NCBI GenBank assembly: GCA_947568835.1
Contig: OX387604.1
Location: 11,499,076-11,563,075, forward strand
Source of the DNA: Protonemura montana
Taxonomy: Eukaryota > Arthropoda > Insecta > Plecoptera > Nemouridae
Direction: 5' to 3'
DNA length: 64,000 nt
The notes beneath the pieces are model-generated. The model searched no databases. It was not told the DNA's origin and was given only the letters and a program-made list of their open reading frames with translations. Shown here piece by piece: positions 1 to 11,135 of the stretch; the stretch's first letter is position 1; the number at the start of each line of letters is the position of its first letter. Position numbers and translations under genes: made by a program.

Positions 1-2868
1 TGTGTCAATTTTAATAATGTCCGTCAGTAAATATTGGCTCGCAAGTGTTTGTTTCTACGCATGCTTGAAAGAACTACCAACACATGAACCTTCGCTGATT
101 AATTATTCATTGAATCAACAGAAAATGCCACATAAGTGATGTCCCAAATATATACAAACAGACAAATGAATGCATAGTTACCTAATGCGTAATTGCCTTA
201 AGTACTTGTCTAGTTCTCGTTAAAATTGAAACGTCACATTGAGTGAAAGCTTTCATTATAAATGTATTTTTGGAAGACATATATTTGAACTCAGCTAACA
301 ATTAGATCGCTTGAAATATGTTTATTTATTTATTCTCTGCATTCGCTACAAAATAAAGGAAGAGCATAATTTTCTATCAAGAAGCAATTCGTAATCAGCC
401 TTCAGCCACTCAAAAAGGACACGAAAACATAATAATGTGAAATTACAATTTGAGACAAAATCAAATTGAACGCTTATTGTGTTAACTTGAATGCAAATCA
501 ATTTCAGAACTAGGCGTCGGCGTTCGTGCTTCCACCATTCTACAGACGATTTTTCTTGAGAAGAAGCCGAAAAAAATGTCCAAACTTTTTATAAATTAAG
601 TTTTGTCAGCGACATAAAAAGAAAAATGCAAATTCAATTTCACAGAACAATAAGACAATCCATTACTCGAAAACATTTGCATTTCATAACGAAGAATTTA
701 ATTAGAACCTCTTAGGTTATGATGCGCGAAATGTCAACGCATATAAAACAAAAACCCATTTTTCCTACAAGTGCAAATTTTATTCCAGAAAATTCGATTA
801 CAATTTCCTCTTCACCTATCGTGCTAGCCTATTGTCAAATATATTAATTTCAAGTCTGTGACCTCAACTAACCCATTCCCCGTAAGTCCCTGTTGAATTT
901 TGATCAATTCACGGACACATTTTAAAGGGACCCAGCATATTTTAATATGCATTACGTGGCTCCGCCTTGCCCCCTCCCCCCTCCACCACCACCACCACCT
1001 CCTCCTCCTCCTCCTCCTCCTCCCACACCTCGACGCCACCTCACACCCCAGCCAACGCGACTTGCTTCATCCTCGATGCCGATTTCAACCGATTTACATT
1101 TGCATAATTCGCTTGACAGTTTCAAATCTCTCATTTGCATGCAGGTAAAATAGGACAAGCTGAATCCAGTGTTCTTTATTACTCCTTCTCAAGACTATCT
1201 TTGTTTAGTTAACAACTTACTGCCCCATTCCAACCTTTCAATAATTGAACAAATCAACAGCTTTCCCACTATCAAGCCAACACTTTAGATATTTCTTAAC
1301 TGATTCCTAGCCGAAAGACAAGACTTTTGAGTTTGTAAGGCTTTCCACAGCTTCCAATTTCAAAATCAAACTCTAGGTATAAAGGTATAAAAGTAGCTGC
1401 TTGCTTATCAAACGAGTAACATGAGTCAAAACTTGTCAATTCTTTAAGTTTTCGCTAAGACCTTTCGTCTAACAAGCAAATAATTGTATGGCAAAGTATT
1501 GCTCTGTAGCTATCCGGATCTGAACTCTAATTACATAATCGATCGAGTATGAAGGGTCTTAAAATACACACTACAAACACCACGCGGGCGCATCTCAACC
1601 TTAATTTGTGTTTGTCGGCATTTCGAGTGGGTAAACTAGCTTGCAGCGAAATAATGCACTTTCCTTGTACGTGTAGAAAATACGGTGTACTTGAGTACGT
1701 TCTGGAGCCAATCAAGTCGTCCTGATTTAAAAGTAGAATAGAAGATAAATCGCATGATGCATTAACTGAGTTGGACACGATTAATAATGACGAAATGAAG
1801 ATGACCAATTAAGAAGCATGAAGAAATAAGAATGTGTTCCTGCCTAACATCATACATGGACAATAAACATTTATTACATTCTCATGATTTGCATGGATTT
1901 GTATGGACTTTTTAACTAACCTGCAGAATATGCGATTTGTTTTGCGTTTTGAACTTTTTGCTTAATGCCAGATGAGCACTAAAATAATTTTTAATAACCA
2001 AAAAAAAATAAAGTGGCTTATTGGAATCTCTTTTTTTTAAATCAAACCAATCTATTACTCTTCAATACGGATGACAAACTATTTAAAACTGTGTTTTGTG
2101 CAAGCATTCGAAGTTTTAAGAGATTTTAAACAAACTTTGTATTGTATCGTTTTCGTCAGGATCACAATCTTTATGCACCCAGGCAATTCATTCTCGGCAT
2201 CTTGCAGGCTGAGATTTTCTGATTGTGTTGGGTTACGTACAGGTAATGGTTTTACCTGTTTTTACACACAAACATTTAATTTTATTATCAACCACTAATC
2301 ACCACGTAAATGAAATCACATTCCTATCATCATTCCTATCACCAGGTAAATGAAAATTAGATCTCAACATTTTACATGTTGAGATATATTATATATGTGC
2401 TATTTTGTGTCTAGTTCTGGTTCCTTATTTTTGTTTTGTTTACTGTGAAAAAAAAACAATGCTGGGGTGACAGAAATCATTTAAGAATGATCCTCCGAAT
2501 GACTAGGTTTTGGAATCATAACATAGCGGAAGGCATTGACAATGAATTGAATTTTTTTGTTGTATTTTCCTATCTCTAATCGTAACTGAATGAGGTGTGT
2601 TGTGATTCCAAAACAATTCACTTCAATTATCTCAGTGCGAGTTTGCTGAAATTACTTTTGGAGAATTTCTATTCACTAAATGTTGTTAACTTCCCGATTT
2701 GACGAAAATAACTGAGTATTTTAAGGCACAATTTTAAATACATTTTCTTTCCGGATCGATTTTATTAAAATGGAAACTAGGAAAAAGTGCCCGATTCCGA
2801 GTTTGATGACTCTGATAACGTATTGTCTGATAAGGTATATGTTTTGATTGATTTGTTAAGAACCATAG
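1..2868. other. gene-free AT-rich stretch
   Basis: No open frame here has recognisable protein motifs, and the longest frames are under 100 codons. It holds the trinucleotide repeat at 982-1023 and a small perfect hairpin at 2361-2385 (9-bp arms ATCTCAACA/TGTTGAGAT, 7-nt loop). Nothing else stands out. Confidence 0.6.
982..1023 (+). repeat. (CCA)n/(CCT)n microsatellite
   Basis: A CCA run passes directly into a CCT run. The proline-, histidine- and glycine-rich open frames that overlap it on both strands are artefacts of the repeat. Confidence 0.9.
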
Positions 2869-2940
2869 TCCTCGGTAATATAGTGGTCAGTATCCCCGCC
2901 TGGCACGCGGGAGGCCGAAGTTTGATTGACCGCCGGGGAG
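2869..2940 (+). tRNA. tRNA-Asp-derived sequence with GGC anticodon, probably a pseudogene
   Basis: This 72-nt block matches the animal tRNA-Asp layout. The acceptor pairs fully (TCCTCGG with CCGGGGA, one T-G wobble), the D arm TATAGTGGTCAGTAT is typical, and the anticodon stem is a perfect CCCGC/GCGGG. A run of five T at 2941-2945 follows, as for a Pol III terminator. Two things are odd. The anticodon loop reads CTGGCAC where tRNA-Asp has CTGTCAC, so the anticodon is GGC (it would read alanine GCC codons) instead of GTC. The T stem keeps only two of five pairs and the loop reads TTTGATT in place of TTCGATT. An intact acceptor and anticodon stem beside a wrecked T arm suggests a retired gene copy. 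The family assignment is firm, the loss of function is inferred. Confidence 0.75.
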
Positions 2941-3537
2941 TTTTTAGTGATTTCTTGCCAGTTTTTTGGTCCGATAACATTTGAGAATTATCAAGTAGAA
3001 GCCGAAATACATAAGGAAAAGTCATCTTGTAATTTTTCAAATAAAAACGTGAAAAGAACATTATTGGTACTTTATTTTCACTGTAATGCAAAAGAATAAA
3101 AGAAATCCAACAAAGACTAAATGTATGGAATGTCTTAATTACGTTACGATGCATCTGTGTAGACAAAACAGAGATCAGAGAAGCTGGTTGAGGTACTATC
3201 AGTTAAATCAATACTTGCACTGCAATGCATTGCATACTAAAAAGCACGCATACAAGGATCCCGCAGCTTGAAAAAAATCACTGGGTAAAATTTTACAGTT
3301 TTCCAAAAATTCTTTGCGATACTACATTTTTGGGGTCGTCTAAGAAATCAGGACTCAGACGGATCTTTATTTGTGCAACACTTTTTGTACATTAATGAGC
3401 ATGGACGGTCTAATTATATTATTTCACCACTTTCAATAGTGGCCCACGAAAAAACTTTTCAAAAGCAATTAATTTCAGTGGTAAATTCAACAATAACTAG
3501 CCCCAAATTTTATAATTATGTTGCTAAAAATAAATAT

Positions 3538-3660
3538 TTGATTGATTGATTTGTGACATGTGACGTGACGCAGAGTTTTGAGAGCGTGCCCTGTGGCTCT
3601 GGTTTATAATGTCGTCTGTGAATGAGTGCATGATCATACTGTTGATGATTATGGGACATC
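3538..3660 (-). repeat. 5S-SINE family, diverged 3' fragment
   Basis: Read on the minus strand this is the 3' part of the same SINE seen at 14333-14745. The shared order is the CACTCATTCAC block, the degraded gtcgtc/acacc block and the terminal AATCAATCAATC tail, which lies at 3538-3550 on the plus strand. It is clearly more diverged than the other copies and lacks the 5S-related head. Confidence 0.6.
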
Positions 3661-4666
3661 ATCGTGGAATACGGATGACACGAGTCTAAACACAAATATC
3701 AAAATATATCTCACAAATATGATTAAGAAACAATTTGGGGCAAATGTGGATTCACTATTTATTTAAGCACTTCATACGTTTTGGTCATCACAACAATTTA
3801 CTTAAATTAAGAATCTTGCATATTTTCTACAAAAAAAGTCTCAATTTTCTCTCGTTTTAAGAAGTGGTACACCACAATACAATTACAAATTTTAGCAAAA
3901 CTCAAAGATATTATCCAGAACGACCTTCATGAAAACATTTAGACCAGCTTTAAAAACAAACACACCTTTATAGTATTGTGTTTTCATTTTAATTTGATAG
4001 AGTAATTCAAGTCAAGAGGGTAATTTTCTTTAAAATTTTAATGAAATTGCAGGAAAATTGCATTGCTGAATCGATTTAAACTTTGTAGAAGTTAAAATAG
4101 TTTTCATTTTATAGCATGAAAGCTTCATAAAAAATGTATACGTAGTAATTGAACGAAATATAGCGCAACACATAACGTAAATATTATGAAACATGGTTTC
4201 AATGTTGAAGCTGATTTCATTAGAAAAGCATGCATCTGCCACAGTAGAATCGAATGAATGACTACGACTCCTTTTCTCCTAGCACTACGAAAGCAACCCT
4301 TCGCAGACTATAATACATGTAAGTTGGGAAAATTAAGTTTTAAAGCCATGCTCTCAGTCACGAGCAGCGAAATATCAGGCTCAATTTCCAGCCACGTCCA
4401 TTAGTGTGTTATTGAATTATGTGATCGTTGGTGGCACCAATCATGGGGCTGTAGCTCTTGGTGGTTCATTAAAGGTGTCTCCAACATCAGCGTTGAAGCC
4501 GCCGGAAATAAGGGAGAGAGCCTGTGGAAGCAACAGCTCAAGACGAACCTATGCCTAACGCTGTAAAGAAATTCAATGAAGGTGCCGAGTACAGGAATAA
4601 GACGAAGAGAAAACCATGACCTCATGAAAATCATGACATGATGTCAGAGTTTTCTTTTGTGTCGTG

Positions 4667-4692
4667 CCCCCCCCCCCCCCCCCCCCCCCCCC
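4667..4692 (+). repeat. 26-bp poly-C tract
   Basis: An uninterrupted run of C in AT-rich surroundings. It is the longest of five C runs of 15 or more in the window, all on the plus strand. Confidence 0.95.
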
Positions 4693-5757
4693 ATATAAAA
4701 GTTCCCGTTATTAATTTAGTATTGTGTGAATTGTTAAGGAGAACGAGTATCACTTTTAGGGAGGTTGTGTCAGGTGGACTGCGCTATCACCTGTGTTCGT
4801 ATAAAATATTTTAATACCTTGAAACCAAATCTAGCCTTGACACTACTACCATACTACCATCTTATTTTCAGAAGATTCTGTGTCAATTATTTAGTACTTT
4901 GAAGTGTTTTTTTATCCCAGAAACATTTTTATTATTCACTGCATATATGATGAAGATTTATTTCCAGCATCAGGAAGTATCATGGGGTATATCTAAAACG
5001 TATTACTTGAGATATAAAAGTGATCAAAGGCTGATCAAAGGCAACACAAATAATTGTCTCAGACTTTTAGACGTACAAGCATGGTTGTTTTGCGTTTTAA
5101 TATGTTAACCACGACAAATCAGACTACTCTAACATCGAATTTTAAAAACTATGATGATAATACGAATTACCATGTAGTGATTCCGATGAAATGAATCCTT
5201 ATTCGTCTGCCATGGAAAGGGAATCGACATTAAACCGGAAATCCGTGATTGTTGGGGTTCCAATCGAAAATTGTGTTGCCAAATCGACCCCGAGACGTTA
5301 AGCAACAGTGAATGGAGTAATGGACATGGACTGGTGACCGTTCGTGACCCTATAAATAATACACGATAAAACGACAGTAGTCTTGACTCTAGAGCAGAAC
5401 TGATCAACTTTCGGAAAAGCAGTAATGTTTTTTTTTTGTATTTACCAACAAAAAAATGCAGAAGGTGCAAAGTAAAATACTTTCAAAGAAAAAAGTTATC
5501 TCAAATGGCTGACATACATAATCAATCCCAACGTCATTGGTTATAAATTCTATAATAAAGCAGTAGCTATTTGCAAAATTAAACCAACAACTGTGAATGT
5601 ATCATATTGTAAGAGTACTGTAAACAAATTTCTGGTTCTAAATGCATTTTATACATTTGACGAATTTTTGTCTTGTACAATGTGAATTGGAATTGTATAT
5701 ATACATATATATCGACATGTCTCATGCTAAAAGCGGCCAATTGTGATAAAAATAAAC

Positions 5758-6249
<492 letters not shown>

Positions 6250-6772
6250 AAGTACTACTTATCAAATTGGAAACACCAGTTCTCGTTATTTCATAGAGGT
6301 AAGCAACATTACGCTGGGTCAGAAATTGAACGGGCGACCATCATACTCGTAACTAGTTCTGTTCAGGTGAATGTATTGAAGTTAGGCCAGGTTTTACCAA
6401 ATTCTTCAATTCTGGGTAAAGCTTCTAACTCACAGAAAAATCCGACTTTCACTGGATGTGATTGGTTGTCGCCATGCCAATTATGAATTTAAATTTTGGT
6501 AAAATTGGGCCTTATTAAAACAACTTCTTTTGCCGAACTTATCAACCTCTTGACAGCATGGTATATGTGAAGGAATCTTGTTGTTCGATTTGGCCATTAG
6601 AGCTCCCGACAGAAATAGACTGAGTGGCGCTGGGGTCCCTCCTCCCTTCTAAGTTGGTTAAAGGTTCATCATTATCCTCATCAAAACCCGCTCATTCACC
6701 TACGCCATAAGACCAATGCCACGGTGTCCATTGTCAAAACCATGCGTCGTTAAACACCACAAATCAATTCAT
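6250..6772 (+). repeat. 5S rRNA-derived SINE (SINE3 type), copy 1, with nested MITE
   Basis: The head at about 6262-6345 follows 5S rRNA in order: CACCAGTTCTCG (5S CACCGGTTCTCG), then GGTAAGCAAC (5S GTTAAGCAAC), then GCTGGGTCAG and GGGCGACC (5S internal promoter GGTTAGTACTTGG..GGGTGACC). A unique middle follows, then a conserved tail (6660-6772) ending CGTCGTTAAACACCAC and AAATCAATTC, the start of an AATC tail. The copy is split by a 127-bp MITE at 6385-6511, and SINE sequence resumes directly after it. In this SINE class (named SINE3 in fish), Pol III transcription starts from the 5S-type internal promoter and the 3' tail is normally borrowed from a partner LINE. The family identity of the tail is inferred. 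Confidence 0.75.
6385..6511 (+). mobile_element. Harbinger-like MITE inserted in the SINE
   Basis: A 127-bp insertion bounded by TTA on both sides (6382-6384 and 6512-6514), the target duplication typical of PIF/Harbinger elements. The 20-bp ends are inverted with 16 of 20 matches: GGCCAGGTTTTACCAAATTC on the left, and GGCCCAATTTTACCAAAATT as the reverse complement of the right end. There is no coding capacity. A related copy of the core lies at 48666-48740 in the opposite orientation. The superfamily call rests only on the TTA duplication and the GGCC ends. Confidence 0.65.
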
Positions 6773-7689
6773 TTTACACATTAAAAACAGGACATTCATT
6801 GCAAATCTAAACAATTACCTATTAAAATTCCTGTGCAATGTTAACGACACATAGGTAACACAACTGCGTCCAGAGTCTCATTCGTTTATTCATCTCTCTA
6901 ATAAATCGTTTTTGTAAAACACAGTTATGTCGGTAGGGCTCCAGCATAGTTCACTGATTGTCAGCCAGGTTCAGCTTATTTAAAGCCGAGATCTAAATTA
7001 CGAGCTCATTACAGTGATACAAATGAGGACAGTTACTCCGATATTTCAAACTCTATAGTGTAGATCTCGCAGGGTTAGCTAGTGCCTTTGTTGCTGGTGC
7101 TGGTGCTGGTGCTTGTGCTTGTGCTATTTAAACGTTTCACTCACAGAATTAACTATAAATCAGTACCTACCCTAAGGGCAGAATGAGCCTGTAGTCATGT
7201 ACAACCCATCCCGGTGAGGCCTAGACGTAGCTCGCGGGAGGATAGGGAGGCCTCAGACACAACCCTAGCAACTATGCTAAGCTGACAAATTAAATACTCA
7301 AACATTCCAGCGAAAATTGTGCCCGTTAATTTAAGCACCAACATGAAGAGAAAACGGTTCAAGACGATTTCGGCTAGCCAGTTATTTAAAAATATTTTTA
7401 ACATAATGAATCCGAATGTAAGTAATGAGATTAGGACGCATACAATGAAAAATATTTCCGGAAATGTCATGATTATCGCAAGTGTCTGAATCCTATCGTA
7501 ATTTGTATTATGTTATTGGTATAGTTTGCAACACCTTACTATGAATCGTTTGCAGTGTCGCTTTGGTAAGATATACACAAAGTAAAAAGTAAATAGGGAA
7601 ACTAGAGTTGGCCATCAATTTAGTACGCACTGGAAATTTTCTTAATATTCTTAACTTCCAAGTGCAAAGAAACAAACTTATAGGATAGA
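6773..7689. other. gene-free stretch
   Basis: No supported gene. It contains a short hexanucleotide run of GGTGCT/TGTGCT units at about 7090-7127. Confidence 0.5.
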
Positions 7690-9570
7690 TGTTAGTGTTG
7701 ATGTAAGAAGGTTGACAAGGGGCTCCGCCCCTTGGCGCCCTCCGGGCTCAGTGCGGTAGTTATGATCTGTCTATGGCACACACCATGTGAAGTGTCTCGC
7801 ACGAAAAGTGTTTTGCGCACAACGAGTTTCGCACTATATTTTTTTCAAACAAACCCCCAAAAAGTGCCCAAAATTGCCCCGCGGTCTTCCAGACCTCATT
7901 AACTCACTCTACACAGTCAATTCCAACCCATATAAAAAAGTTTCAAAAGCGAATCATAAAAACTGTAGAAACGAATCAAAATCCACTATTTAATTTTGCC
8001 GAATATTGGCCCCTGGGTGTGTGAACACTAACCTCCTACTGCAAAACGTCAATTTCAGCAAGTTTTTCCAGGTTCAAAGATATAACATAAAAAGTGTAGA
8101 ATAGGATCGAGAGAAAGGAAGGTATTTTGATTTTTTGGATTTCCCCCCATTGGCGCCTCAAATCTAAAACTTGTCGAACCTTGCGAGTCCGCAGGTATAA
8201 GTACAATGTGTACAACCGGAGAAAAAAACAATTGTCCAAAATTTTCCCTCGGGTGATGCGACCCCAACTAAACAATGCAAAACGTCAATTCCAAGACGTT
8301 CCAGCGTCGCAGTAGTTATGACAGGGGGCTTCGCAAAGTCGGCACAGTTGGCACAGTCGGCACAGTCGGCACAGTCGGCACTCAGACAGTAGTTGTGTGC
8401 CATGTGAAGTGTCACGCACGTAAGTGTTTTGCAGGCAACGTGTTTCGCACTAAATGAGTTTCAAACGTACATTTAATAGCAAAATTAAAGTCGCTATAAA
8501 TCATATTTCTGTAACCCGAGAGTCGTCCCGAGAGTCGTCCCGAGATATTTACATCAGGGCCCTGAACGCCAGATTTGCCCAACCTCTTGACACTACGATC
8601 AAATTCAGTAGTTATCAAAAAGAGAACAATAAGGGCAAATGATGGTTTATTTAATTTTATTTTATTTCGTGGCCCTCTCCTTAGCATTCAAAACCCAGTT
8701 CAAATAGTTTTTCTTAATAAGGGAAAATGTTCAAAAATAACAAAATGTTCCGCCAAAAAGAGCCCAAAACTGCCCTGCGGTGGCGTCAAGACCTCATTTC
8801 CACACAGTTAATCGTCAATACCAACCTATTATCGTAATATGTTTCAAAAGAACATTTTTAAACTGGAGAAAATAATCAAAATGCATTATTTACTTTTGCC
8901 CAAAATTTCCCCTCGGGTATAGAAACCCTGGCCACTAACTTAAAAACGTCAGTTCCATCATGCTTTTCAAGCTTCAAAGATAAAACAACAAAAAATGTGG
9001 ATCGAGAGATGACCAAAATGCACCCTCAAAAAGGGCCGGAATTTTCCCCGCGGGCGTTGCAACCTAAAATATCCACTGTTAACTGTCAGTTTCAACCCAT
9101 CGCTAAAAGTTTCGAAGAAAAATCTTAAAAACTGTGGAAACGAATCAAATGCGCTATTCAATATTGACCAAACTTTCCCCCCGGGTGTGGGAACATTAAC
9201 CACCAATTAGAAAACGTCAATTTCAGCAAGCTTCTCAAGTTTCAAAGGAATAATATAAAAACAATGGAACAGAATTGAGAGAAATAGAGAAAAGAGAACG
9301 GTATTTCAGGTTGTTGGATGTCAAACCTGTCGAGTCCGCAAGTATAAATAAAAGGTGTACAATCAAAGATAAAAATTGGGCCAAAAAGTTTTAAAAAATC
9401 CCCAAAATCCCCCCCCCCCCCCCCCCTTCCCACCGACACCACCGCCCCCCAAAAAAGGGTCCAAAATTGCCCCGCGGGTGTCGCGACCTGACGGCGCAAT
9501 GCAAAATGTCAACTGCAAGACGTTTCAAAAATTTTCGAATGAAAATCTCTTAAACTGTAGAAACGCTTAA
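7690..9570. repeat. complex block of diverged tandem repeats
   Basis: Several sequence boxes recur in the same order. The box CCATGTGAAGTGTC..CGCAC..AAGTGTTTTGC occurs at 7783 and 8400 (617 bp apart). A box like AAAACTGTAGAAACGAATCA occurs near 7958, 8860, 9128 and 9551. A box like AACGTCAATTTCAGCAAG occurs near 8045, 8946 and 9208. CAAAATTGCCCCGCGG-like motifs precede or follow them. This fits three to four old copies of a larger unit with internal deletions. No long open frame crosses the block. The source element is not recognised. Confidence 0.65.
8338..8383 (+). repeat. 9-bp minisatellite (GTCGGCACA)n
   Basis: About five tandem copies of GTCGGCACA, one with a T variant, inside the larger repeat block. 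A second short tandem, CCCGAGAGTCGT, repeats at 8517-8546. Confidence 0.9.
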
Positions 9571-10026
9571 AGACTCGAGTTTTTACGGAAAGTAAACTTA
9601 CACACAGGCGCTTTATTACAAGTAAAAAAGATAGAAGATAGATAGATGGATGGATGATAGATGATAGCGTCGGATAACTAAATACTTAGATAGTTTATTT
9701 CTGCTAATTTGTTGTTTGTGTGCTTGTCCAACTTACCTTGGGTCATGCATAATCCCACTCTTAACTATTAAAATAACATGAACCTACTAAATACATCGGG
9801 ACAAATTATTATTTATATTTAACTTTAAAATGCTGAGAAATTAAAGGACTCGATAAATTCACTCACAGTTCATCTCCGAAGATTATAATAAAAAAATCCA
9901 GTATACTTTATCGCAATATAAAGCTTATTTATAGTCAAGCTATCTAAGTACTTAAATCAATTACCGTTTTCCAAGTTCTAGTCTTAAAACTCGTTCGGAG
10001 TAACTAGTAATTGCTTGTGCTAATTT
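9571..10026. other. gene-free spacer
   Basis: No gene. A short GATA/GATG-type run lies at about 9631-9667. Confidence 0.5.
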
Positions 10027-10031
10027 ATTAC
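10027..10031. repeat. left target-site duplication ATTAC
   Basis: ATTAC directly abuts the left end of the transposon and is repeated directly after its right end at 13820-13824. Confidence 0.6.
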
Positions 10032-10511
10032 GTACGGGTCATTCCATATCAAGTGCCCACACTCAAAACCTTCACTATCTCAGAACTTGACGAAATTTTC
10101 AGGAGGGTTAGAACACCGGAAATAAAAAATCTCTTTTAAAGTTTTTTTCCATACGCCTAGCGGTTTGCCCGTGGCAGGGGATGGAAAAATAAAATATTTT
10201 ACTTTTTGCCCCGCACGGCCATTCACTATATTCACTCTAGCGTTTGAACAAATAAACTTAAAACGATGGGATTAGTTCTAAAATGATAATCGTGCTTTCA
10301 TTAACAAGAAAAAATGCATAAATTGCTTACTTATCAAGTTTAGGGGTAGAAAAAATCCACCCTTAAATTTCAACCCTTAATAACTCGAGAAGTAATTTTT
10401 TTTTTTTTTTTTGTTTTGTTGTGAAGCATCTCCTGTCTATTATCTTTCCATGAAAAAAAAATTAATCATTAACAGCCGTATGATCAGAAGTTATGAGATT
10501 TTTATTGTATA
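10032..10511 (+). repeat. left terminal inverted repeat of transposon
   Basis: Starts GTACGGGTCATTCC. It is the reverse complement of 13340-13819 over all 480 positions by eye. Homology stops at 10512, apart from a further 6-base match. It contains a 17-base T run and a 9-base A run, both preserved in the other arm. Confidence 0.92.
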
Positions 10512-10704
10512 GATGTGTATGAATTTAGAAGTGCTTTTGCTAAATAGTTTGTTGAGCATGAACCAAATTGAATTCAGAAGCATTCGATTATGCTAAGTTT
10601 GTCATAGCATAAATAAAGCTTGAAAAGATTTGAATTTGGGATGGAGTCGAGCAATTAAAATTTTATTATAAGGATGTGATATTTTTGGGCTTTGTGCTAT
10701 AAAC

Positions 10705-10953
10705 ATGATAATATGTGGCTCTGGTCACGATACTAGGTCTGTGTTTCTGCCGTGCATTATGACCACGGATCTGACGAAATTCATATTTTACCTACTTCTA
10801 TTTAAAGAATCCCACCACGAACACGTGCAGCCCTTGCTACCTGTTTCTCTTTTCAACCCTTATGGCCGGAAGTTTAGCCGTGAGACAGCGAATTCAGTTG
10901 TTTCTGCATTGGTTTCTTGGTCAGTCGCAAAACACTTAGCTCAGTGCAAGTAG
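10705..10953 (+). CDS. small open frame in transposon leader, function unknown
   Basis: An 82-codon ATG-initiated frame between the left inverted repeat and the transposase, in the same orientation. I see no domain, signal peptide or zinc-binding pattern. It may be leader sequence, a remnant of a second gene, or an alternative 5' exon of the transposase. No other copy of the element is available here to show whether it is conserved, so coding status is doubtful. Confidence 0.2.
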   Translation: MIICGSGHDTRSVFLPCIMTTDLTKFIFYLLLFKESHHEHVQPLLPVSLFNPYGRKFSRETANSVVSALVSWSVAKHLAQCK

Positions 10954-11135
10954 ACGAGTGATTCGAAGTTTTCTTTGCATTATTTTTGTGCGTCGTGAAT
11001 TGAGGGGTGTTAATAATACCGTTGGAAGTGTCTTGTGAACATATTTTTAATTAATAGCAATAGTATAGTAATAGCTAGTTTATTTAATAGTTATAATCAC
11101 AGCGTTTAGTTTTGTATATTTTATGTAATTTAATC

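Larger units (their letters stand above)
2941..5757. other. gene-free stretch with SINE fragment and poly-C
   Basis: I see no supported gene. It contains an old SINE fragment (3538-3660) and a 26-base C tract (4667-4692). The 129-codon minus frame at 2777-3166 runs across the tRNA-like sequence and has no protein motif. Confidence 0.55.

Noticed and set aside
2777-3166. 129-codon minus-strand frame
   Set aside because: It runs antisense across the tRNA-derived sequence and has no protein family features.
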